Shown one piece after another: positions 58,234-64,000 of a stretch of DNA of 64,000 bases. Below the pieces are notes generated by a model. It did not search any database. It saw nothing but the letters and a program-made list of their open reading frames with translations, and was not told the origin of the DNA. The DNA is from Micrococcus flavus (GTDB lineage: Bacteria; Actinomycetota; Actinomycetes; Actinomycetales; Micrococcaceae). Every line of letters starts with the position of its first letter. Positions within the stretch are counted from its first letter, which is position 1. The DNA is taken from NCBI RefSeq assembly GCF_014204815.1, contig NZ_JACHMC010000001.1, forward strand, positions 124,001 through 188,000, in the 5' to 3' direction. The position numbers and the translations under genes were made by a program.

Positions 58234-59034
58234 TCACTTCTTCTTGCGGTCCAGGAAGGCCTGCATGCGGTCGAACTTGGCCTGGGACTCGAACAGGATG
58301 GCCTGCGCGATCTCGTCCACGTGGGGGTGCGCCTCGCGGGGCAGGTGGAACACGCGCTTGGACAGGCGCACGGCCAGCGGGTCCTGCGCGGCGATCCGGT
58401 CCGCGAGGGCGTCCGCGGCGGCCATCAGTTCGGCCGGCTCGTGCAGCTCGGTGACGAGCTTGAGCTCGAGCGCCTCCTGAGCGTCCAGGATGCGGCCGGC
58501 CAGCAGCAGCTCCAGGGCCACGGGCTCGCCGACGAGCTCCTTGAGGCGCCACTGCGCACCCGCGGCGGCCGTGATGCCCAGGTTCGTCTCCGGCTGGCCC
58601 ATCTTGAGCTTCGGGGTGGCGATCCGGAAGTCGGCCGCGTAGGCCAGCTCCGCGCCGCCGCCGAGCGCGTACCCGTCGATCGCGGCGATCACGGGCATGG
58701 GCAGGCGGTGGATGCGGTCGAAGATCTGGGAGTTCACCCCGCGCAGCGCGTCATCCCGCCGCCGCTCGCGCAGCTGGCCGATGTCCGCGCCGGAGGCGAA
58801 GATGCCCGAGGACTTCCCCGGTTCCTTGGCGGACTCCACCTCGGTGCCGGAGATGATCAGGATCTTCGGGTTCCGCTCGAGGTGGGCGCAGAGGGCGTGG
58901 AACTCGTCCACCATCGTCTCGTCGATGGCGTTGCGCACCGCGGGGCGGTCCATCTTCGCGTGGACGCGGTCCTCGCGCTCCTCGATCCGCAGGGCGGTGA
59001 AGCCGCTCGCGTCGAATCCGGTCACAGCGCTCAC
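58234..59034 (-). CDS. Enoyl-CoA hydratase/isomerase family protein (PaaF/PaaG-like)
   Basis: GTG 59034 overlaps the thiolase stop and gives 266 aa; GTG 59025 is a nearby alternative. Crotonase fold with oxyanion-hole motif FASGADIGQLRE and GYALGGGAELAYAADFRIA, plus PETNLGITAAAGAQWRL with the catalytic Glu region. Acts between the dehydrogenase and thiolase steps. A longer start-proximal loop (EVESAKEPGKSSG) is unusual. Confidence 0.88.
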   Translation of the reverse strand: MSAVTGFDASGFTALRIEEREDRVHAKMDRPAVRNAIDETMVDEFHALCAHLERNPKILIISGTEVESAKEPGKSSGIFASGADIGQLRERRRDDALRGVNSQIFDRIHRLPMPVIAAIDGYALGGGAELAYAADFRIATPKLKMGQPETNLGITAAAGAQWRLKELVGEPVALELLLAGRILDAQEALELKLVTELHEPAELMAAADALADRIAAQDPLAVRLSKRVFHLPREAHPHVDEIAQAILFESQAKFDRMQAFLDRKKK

Positions 59035-60251
59035 ACCCTCTCCACGAGCATCGCGGTGCCCTGCCCGACGCCCACGCACATGGTGGCCAGGCCCTTGTCC
59101 GCGCCCTCGCGCTCCATGCGGCCGAGCAGCGTGACCACGAGGCGCGAGCCCGAGGAGCCGAGCGGGTGGCCGAGGGCGATCGCGCCGCCGTCGTTGTTGA
59201 CGATCCCCGCGTCCAGGCCGAGCCGGCGGATGGAGGCGAGGGACTGCGTGGCGAACGCCTCGTTGAGCTCGACGGCGCCCAGGTCCGCCACGGACCAGCC
59301 GGCGCGGGCGAGGGCCTTCTCGGTGGCCGGCACCGGGCCGAGGCCCATGATGTGCGGCTCGAGACCGGCGGAGGTGGACTCGACCACGCGGGCCCGGGGG
59401 GTCAGGCCGTACTTCTCGGCCGCGCGCTCGGAGACCACGAGGATCGCGGAGGCGCCGTCGTTGAGGGAGGAGGAGTTGCCGGCGGTGACCACGCCGTCCT
59501 GCTTGATGATCGGGCGCAGGCCGGCGAGGACCTCGGGGGTGGAGCCGGGGCGGGGGCCCTCGTCGGTGTCCACCACCGTCTCGGCGCCCTTGCGGCCCTC
59601 CACCGTGACGGGGACGATCTCGGCCGCGAGGCGCCCGGCCTCGATCGCGGCCAGGGCCTTCTCGTGGGAGCCGGCGGCGAAGGCGTCGGCGTCCTCGCGG
59701 GTGATGCCGTCCACCTCGGCGACCTCCTCGGCGGTCTCCGGCATGGAGAAGACGAACTTGTCGCCGAACTCGCCCGAGGTGAAGCGCGGGTTGGTGAAGC
59801 GCCAGCCGATGGAGGTGTCCACGACCTCGCCCGGCTTGGCGAAGGCGGTGGCGGGCTTCTCCATGACCCAGGGGGCGCGGGACATCGACTCGACGCCGCC
59901 GGCGACGACCACGTCGGCCATCCCGGCGCGCACCATGGCGGTGGCGATGCCGATCGCGGACATGCCCGAGGCGCAGAGGCGGTTCACGGTGATGCCCGGG
60001 ACGGTGTCCGGGAAGCCGGCCAGCAGCCACGCCATGCGGGCCACGTTGCGGTTCTCCTCGCCGGCGCCGTTGGCGTTGCCGAGGATGACCTCGTCCACCA
60101 CGGACGGGTCGATTCCGGCGTCCTCGACCACGGCCTTGATGGTGAGGGCGGCGAGGTCGTCCGGGCGGACGGAGGAGAGCGCGCCGCCGTAGCGACCGAC
60201 GGGCGTGCGGCGGCCGCCGACGAGCAGGGCCTGCGAGGGGGTGCTGGACAT
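59031..60251 (-). CDS. Acetyl-CoA acyltransferase (thiolase; PaaJ-like)
   Basis: 406 aa. Nucleophile Cys in VNRLCASGMSAIG, His in GGAIALGHPLGSSGSR and second Cys in TMCVGVGQGTAML. Cleaves 3-oxoacyl-CoA, with 3-oxoadipyl-CoA and 3-oxo-5,6-dehydrosuberyl-CoA as likely substrates because the operon has a PaaR-like box 46 bp upstream. First gene of the three-gene operon. Confidence 0.9.
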   Translation of the reverse strand: MSSTPSQALLVGGRRTPVGRYGGALSSVRPDDLAALTIKAVVEDAGIDPSVVDEVILGNANGAGEENRNVARMAWLLAGFPDTVPGITVNRLCASGMSAIGIATAMVRAGMADVVVAGGVESMSRAPWVMEKPATAFAKPGEVVDTSIGWRFTNPRFTSGEFGDKFVFSMPETAEEVAEVDGITREDADAFAAGSHEKALAAIEAGRLAAEIVPVTVEGRKGAETVVDTDEGPRPGSTPEVLAGLRPIIKQDGVVTAGNSSSLNDGASAILVVSERAAEKYGLTPRARVVESTSAGLEPHIMGLGPVPATEKALARAGWSVADLGAVELNEAFATQSLASIRRLGLDAGIVNNDGGAIALGHPLGSSGSRLVVTLLGRMEREGADKGLATMCVGVGQGTAMLVERV

Positions 60252-60296
60252 GGGGACTCCTTGGTTCGGCAGCGGCGGACGAGGGCGCGGCGAATT

Positions 60297-60318
60297 ACTG
60301 ACCGTGCGTTCAGGATTC
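60297..60318. promoter_or_regulatory. PaaR-like operator upstream of the thiolase operon
   Basis: ACTGACCGTGCGTTCAGG fits the left half and centre of the PaaR palindrome well, the right half less so. Confidence 0.55.
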
Positions 60319-60424
60319 AGTATCCCGGGCGGGTGTGACGCGGGTCAAACATGACGGTGCGCCGGGTTCGAGGGGCGGCCAGCGTGCAGGGGCGGCGAGA
60401 GTGAACCCGCCCCCGCGCGGCTAG

Positions 60425-60484
60425 TGGTGAGGACACACCGTCACAGGCCCTCCGCCCGGGGCTGATGGGGGTGTGTCCTCGCCA
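60425..60484. repeat. Palindromic intergenic repeat C, copy 1
   Basis: TGGTGAGGACACACC at one end and GGTGTGTCCTCGCCA at the other, enclosing about 30 bp. Copy 2 at 62107-62164; the pair brackets the aldehyde dehydrogenase gene. Confidence 0.8.
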
Positions 60485-60635
60485 GTTCGTGACGGGGTGC
60501 GGTCTTCCTCGCGGGAACGACGACGCATCCGCCCCGGGACAGCAGGCCCAGGATGGGATTGACTGGGCGCACGTGCGGCACGCAACGCCGCGCCGTCGCT
60601 GACCTGGAACGCAGCCTCCCCCGAAGGAGCCCATC

Positions 60636-62066
60636 ATGACCGAGGCGACCGCCTCCCTGACCTACGCCGACCTCCTGGCAGCGATCACCGCGCCCGAGGG
60701 CCAGGGTGTGGAGCTGAAGGACCCGGCCACCGGCGAGACCGTCGGTCGCGCCCCGCAGAGCACGCCCGCGGACCTGGACGCGGCCGTGGAGACCGCCCGC
60801 GCCGCCCAGAAGGACTGGGCGAAGCTCTCCCACGACGAGCGCTCCGCGCACCTGAACCGCGCGGCCGACGCCATCGAGGCGAACGCCGCCGCGCTCGCCG
60901 AGCTGCTCTCGCGTGAGCAGGGGAAGCCGATCAAGAACGGCCCGAACGCGGCCTTCGAGGTCGGCGGCTGCGTCGCCTGGACCCGGGCCAATGCCGCCTT
61001 CCCGATCGAGACCGAGGTGCTCGTGGACGACGAGTCCGGCCGTGCCGAGCTGCACTGGGAGCCCATCGGCGTCGTCGGCGGCATCGGCCCGTGGAACTGG
61101 CCCATGATGATCGCGGTGTGGCAGATCGCCCCGGCCCTGCGCATGGGCAACACCGTGGTGCTCAAGCCCTCCGAGTACACCCCGCTGTCCGTCCTGGGCC
61201 TGGTGCACGTGATGAACCAGGTCCTCCCCGAGGGCGTGCTGCAGGTGCTGGCCGGCGACGGCGAGCTCGGCAAGGCGTTCACCGCGCACGACGGGATCGA
61301 CAAGATCACCTTCACCGGCTCCACCGCCACGGGCAAGGCGATCATGAAGACCGCCGCCGAGGACCTCAAGCGCCTCACCCTGGAGCTGGGCGGCAACGAC
61401 GCCGGCATCGTGCTCGACGACGCCGACCCGGAGGCCATCGCCGAGGGCCTGTTCTGGGGAGCCTTCATCAACACGGGGCAGACCTGCGCCGCCCTCAAGC
61501 GCCTCTACGTGCCGGACTCCCTCTACGACGCCGTGTGCGAGGCCCTCGTGGCGGTCGCGGAGAGGATGCCGATGGGTGTGGGCATCGAGGAGGCCAGCGT
61601 CCTCGGCCCGCTGCAGAACAAGGCCCAGTACGACATCGTGGCGCGGCTCGTGCAGGCGGCCAAGGACGGCGGCGGACGCGTGCTGATCGGCGGCGACCCG
61701 GACGAGTCCCAGCCCGGCTACTTCTACCCGACCACCCTCGTGGCCGACCTGGACAACGACAACCCGCTCGTGGCCGAGGAGCAGTTCGGCCCCGCCCTGC
61801 CGATCGTGCGGTACTCGGACCTGGACGAGGCCGTCGAGATGGCCAACGCCCTCGACGTCGGCCTCGGCGCGTCCGTGTGGTCGTCGGATCCGCAGCGCGC
61901 CAAGGACGTCGCGATGCGCCTCGAGGCCGGCTCCGTGTGGATCAACAAGCACGGCGCCATCGACCCGCGCGTGCCCTTCGGCGGCGTGAAGCAGTCCGGG
62001 TTCGGCCGCGAGTTCGGCGAGCTGGGCCTGAAGGAGATGGCCGTGGCGAAGTCCATCAGCCTCTGA
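60636..62066 (+). CDS. Aldehyde dehydrogenase family protein
   Basis: 476 aa. IGPWNWPMM substrate tunnel entrance, cofactor loop FTGSTATGKAIM, Glu in LELGGNDAGIVL and nucleophile Cys in NTGQTCAALKRLYVP. Full length. Compared with the commoner GNDPAIV it reads GNDAGIV. NAD(P)-dependent oxidation of an unknown aldehyde. Located opposite the paa thiolase operon, but no clear PaaR box faces it on its own side. Confidence 0.92.
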   Translation: MTEATASLTYADLLAAITAPEGQGVELKDPATGETVGRAPQSTPADLDAAVETARAAQKDWAKLSHDERSAHLNRAADAIEANAAALAELLSREQGKPIKNGPNAAFEVGGCVAWTRANAAFPIETEVLVDDESGRAELHWEPIGVVGGIGPWNWPMMIAVWQIAPALRMGNTVVLKPSEYTPLSVLGLVHVMNQVLPEGVLQVLAGDGELGKAFTAHDGIDKITFTGSTATGKAIMKTAAEDLKRLTLELGGNDAGIVLDDADPEAIAEGLFWGAFINTGQTCAALKRLYVPDSLYDAVCEALVAVAERMPMGVGIEEASVLGPLQNKAQYDIVARLVQAAKDGGGRVLIGGDPDESQPGYFYPTTLVADLDNDNPLVAEEQFGPALPIVRYSDLDEAVEMANALDVGLGASVWSSDPQRAKDVAMRLEAGSVWINKHGAIDPRVPFGGVKQSGFGREFGELGLKEMAVAKSISL

Positions 62067-62106
62067 CTCCCGCGGCCGGCCCGTCGGGGCCGTCCCGCGC
62101 ATCTTC

Positions 62107-62164
62107 TGGTGAGGACTCACCCTCATCGGCCTCCGCAAGGGGCTGGTGAGGGTGAGTCCTCACC
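62107..62164. repeat. Palindromic intergenic repeat C, copy 2
   Basis: TGGTGAGGACTCACCCTCA to TGAGGGTGAGTCCTCACCA: a stem with better pairing than copy 1. It shares the inner segments GGCCTCCG-like and GGGGCTG with copy 1, so the two are homologous and not chance hairpins. Might also serve as terminator of the dehydrogenase gene. Confidence 0.8.
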
Positions 62165-62186
62165 ACGTCGTGGAGTGGGCGCGGGG

Positions 62187-62816
62187 TCAGGCCCGCGGCC
62201 GCCCCTGAGCGAACACGTCACCGAGCGTGCCCCACTCGTCCCGCCCGAGCCGGGCCACCGGGTCCAGCCGGGCCGGGTCGGGCAGGGTGCGGCCCCGTGC
62301 GTCGGTCACCAGGGTGTCCTCCCGGACCGCCACATGCACCACCCGGCCGAGCACGCAGTGCCCGTCGCCCACGGGGACCACGCGCTCGAGGGTGCACTCC
62401 AGCACGGCCGGGCTCGCGGCCACGCGCGGCGGCGCGACGACGGCGCTCGCCTCCTTCTCCAGTCCCGCCAGGACGAACTCGTCCACCTCGGGGCCCACCG
62501 GCGCGGACGTGGTGTTGCAGGCCTCCGCGAGGGCCCGGTCCACGAGGGACACCGTGAACTGTCCGGTGGCCTCGACGTTCCGCAGGGTGTCCTTGCGGCC
62601 GGTGGAGGAGAACATCACGATCGGCGGCGCCCCGGAGACCATCGTGAAGAAGGAGTGCGGCGCGAGGTTGGCGGCGCCGTCGTCGGCCACGGTGCCCACC
62701 CACGCGATGGGCCGGGGGATCAGGACGGACTTGAGCAGCAGGGCGGTCTCGGCATCGCCGAGGTCGGCGGCGGAGAACTCGGTCCGGGCGGGGTCACGCG
62801 GGGTGGTCTCGCTCAT
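62187..62816 (-). CDS. Flavin reductase-like (FMN-binding) protein
   Basis: 209 aa. Split-barrel FMN-binding fold with PRPIAWVGTVADDGAANLAPHSFFTMVSGAPPIVMFSS, of which SFF and PP are typical, and GQFTVSLVDRALAE. Members reduce flavin or are flavoproteins for a partner oxygenase. Start ATG 62816. Partner not identified. Confidence 0.85.
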   Translation of the reverse strand: MSETTPRDPARTEFSAADLGDAETALLLKSVLIPRPIAWVGTVADDGAANLAPHSFFTMVSGAPPIVMFSSTGRKDTLRNVEATGQFTVSLVDRALAEACNTTSAPVGPEVDEFVLAGLEKEASAVVAPPRVAASPAVLECTLERVVPVGDGHCVLGRVVHVAVREDTLVTDARGRTLPDPARLDPVARLGRDEWGTLGDVFAQGRPRA

Positions 62817-62871
62817 GGCCGCCAGTATGCCGGAGCCCAGCTTGCCCCGGCCGTCCCTGCCGAAACCCGAG

Positions 62872-62940
62872 CTTTCGAACGTCGTATAGGCCCTGTTCCA
62901 CGTTCGAAAGTCTCCATTCGCCCGGAATCGCGCTCGAAAG
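62872..62940. repeat. Palindromic intergenic repeat A, copy 2
   Basis: Arms TTTCGAACGTCGTATAGG and CCTGTTCCACGTTCGAAAG, linker CCATTCGCCCG, third arm AATCGCGCTCGAAAG. Same order and spacing as copy 1 at 27750-27820, with about 75-80 percent identity by eye. Confidence 0.8.
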
Positions 62941-62977
62941 TGAGGGGGTGCGGCGGGGGTGCGGTGGGGGCTGGGAC

Positions 62978-63019
62978 GACGACGGCGCCGCCCCCTTCGC
63001 AGGGGACGGCGCCGTCGTC
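62978..63019. terminator. Strong hairpin terminator of the MFS transporter gene
   Basis: Stem GACGACGGCGCCG / CGGCGCCGTCGTC, extended inward by CCCC/GGGG around loop TTCGCA. Lies 42 bp after the stop of the leftward transporter gene. Confidence 0.8.
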
Positions 63020-63061
63020 GAGGGGTGGGAGTGGCCGTCCGGCCGCCCACCGGAGGGTGGA

Positions 63062-64000
63062 TCAGTGGTGCGCCTTGGCGTCGGCGATCACGTCCACGCC
63101 GAGCTCGTCGTGCTCGTGGTCGTGCAGGTTCCGGTCCTGGATGCCCTTGGGGACCATGGAGACGGCCACCAGCGAGATCAGGGAGATGACGATCATGTAG
63201 CCGGCCACCCAGGTCCAGCCGTTCGGCAGGAGCAGGTCGGCGATCAGCGGGGCGAACGCGCCGCCGATGATGGCGCCGATCGCGTAGCCGATGGACACGC
63301 CGGAGAAGCGCACCTTGGCCGGGAACATCTCGGCGTACATGGCGGACTGCGGCCCGTACGACGGGCCGAGGCCGAGGGTGAGGACGAACAGGGCCGCGGC
63401 GAACAGCGGCAGCGAGGCGGTGTTCATCATCAGGAACATCGGGATGGACCAGATGATCAGGAACGCGTAGCCGAGCTGGAAGGTGAGACGGCGCCCGATC
63501 TTGTCCGAGATCCAGCCGCCGAACAGGGTGAACAGGAACCAGCCCGCGCCGCCCACGAGGGCCGCGGTCAGGGTCTCGGTGGGCTCCATGCCCAGGTTCT
63601 TCTGGCCGTACTTGGCGAACCAGGCGATCACGAGGTATCCCACCGCGTTGTTGGCGGCGAAGATGAGCGCGGCCAGGACCACGGTCCTGGTGTGGTTGCG
63701 GAACAGGTCGCCGAGCGGGGCGGACTCGTCCTTCTTCAGCTGCTGCATCTCCTTGAAGACCGGGGACTCCTCGACGGCCTTGCGGATGATGTGGCCCACG
63801 AGGATCAGGACCACGGAGAGCAGGAAGGGCACGCGCCAGCCCCACTCGAGGAAGGCCTCCGGGCTCATGGACGCGCGGACGGCGAACAGGACGCCCGTGG
63901 CCATCAGCATGCCGAGCGGCACGCCCACCTGCGGGGCGGAGCCGAAGAGGCCGCGCTTGCCGTGCGGGGCGTGCTCCACGGAGAGGAGGGCTGCGCCGCC
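63062..64000 (-). CDS. MFS transporter, metabolite:proton symporter (MHS) type, 5' end outside window
   Basis: About 312 visible residues with nine or so membrane helices. The order EWGWRVPFLLSVVLILVGHIIRKAVEESPVFKEM is typical of the MHS group (shikimate, proline/betaine and similar symporters); a motif A-like GGWISDKIGRRLTFQLGYAF starts the second half. The His/Asp-rich C-terminus (LHDHEHDELG) is cytoplasmic. Being next to paa-type genes it may take up an aromatic acid; that is inference. Confidence 0.85.
   Translation of the reverse strand, partial: GGAALLSVEHAPHGKRGLFGSAPQVGVPLGMLMATGVLFAVRASMSPEAFLEWGWRVPFLLSVVLILVGHIIRKAVEESPVFKEMQQLKKDESAPLGDLFRNHTRTVVLAALIFAANNAVGYLVIAWFAKYGQKNLGMEPTETLTAALVGGAGWFLFTLFGGWISDKIGRRLTFQLGYAFLIIWSIPMFLMMNTASLPLFAAALFVLTLGLGPSYGPQSAMYAEMFPAKVRFSGVSIGYAIGAIIGGAFAPLIADLLLPNGWTWVAGYMIVISLISLVAVSMVPKGIQDRNLHDHEHDELGVDVIADAKAHH

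Larger units (their letters stand above)
60252..60635. other. Divergent intergenic region, 384 bp
   Basis: Separates the leftward thiolase operon from the rightward aldehyde dehydrogenase. Holds a PaaR-like box (60297-60318) and repeat C copy 1 (60425-60484). No gene is supported. Confidence 0.55.

Overview
The window looks like a chromosomal segment of a very high-GC actinobacterium of the Micrococcaceae, most likely Micrococcus or a close relative. The reasons are GC-saturated third codon positions, GTG and ATGA-coupled starts, BioQ- and PaaR-type operators, and Micrococcus-like protein sequences. No rRNA, tRNA or CRISPR array was seen. Family assignments come from reading motifs, not from database searches.

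Positions 1 to about 20,300 are an insertion-rich accessory region between backbone genes (a GNAT acetyltransferase on the left, bioY on the right). It carries two 1,476-bp ISL3-family elements, two 1,332-bp IS3-family elements, one 939-bp IS5-family element, an IS256-family remnant and a serine recombinase broken by a nonsense codon. Target duplications can be read for all five complete elements. Two of them split small genes that can be rejoined exactly in frame: an 86-aa unknown protein and a 209-aa shikimate-kinase-like protein. The cargo is a cadmium-resistance pair (cmtR-cadD), a cyclotransferase-like/SGNH fusion, a pair of small unknown genes, an HxlR/NmrA pair whose intergenic region is split by ISL3, and a five-gene leftward unit (MFS pump, TetR, folate-type demethylase with an in-frame amber codon, DUF3817, GAP-like membrane protein).

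From 20.5 to 25.6 kb lies a biotin-uptake locus: bioY, acyl-CoA ligase, thiolase, bioM and bioN, preceded by two BioQ-type palindromes. From 25.6 to 42.3 kb are mostly housekeeping or conserved genes: lipoprotein, DUF5519, SDR, a PadR/HAAS membrane-sensor operon, an S66 peptidase, DUF1846, two tandem TRIC-like channels and purB. This stretch is interrupted by an HNH/SRA-like restriction gene followed by a conspicuously AT-richer membrane/coiled-coil gene (34.0 to 35.9 kb) and by an orphan AAA ATPase. A large RecB-like nuclease-helicase follows.

From 45.9 kb to the right end, phenylacetate/aromatic catabolism genes are dispersed: paaI-paaK-TetR, paaZ, and thiolase-hydratase-hydroxyacyl-CoA dehydrogenase. 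A shared 22-bp PaaR-like palindrome precedes all three groups. Between them sit lipoproteins, a DUF559 nuclease-like gene, panD with a P450, an ArsR regulator coupled to a His/Cys-rich metallothionein-like protein, an aldehyde dehydrogenase, a flavin reductase and a partial MHS-type transporter. This half also holds several families of short intergenic palindromic repeats that recur in pairs around individual genes.
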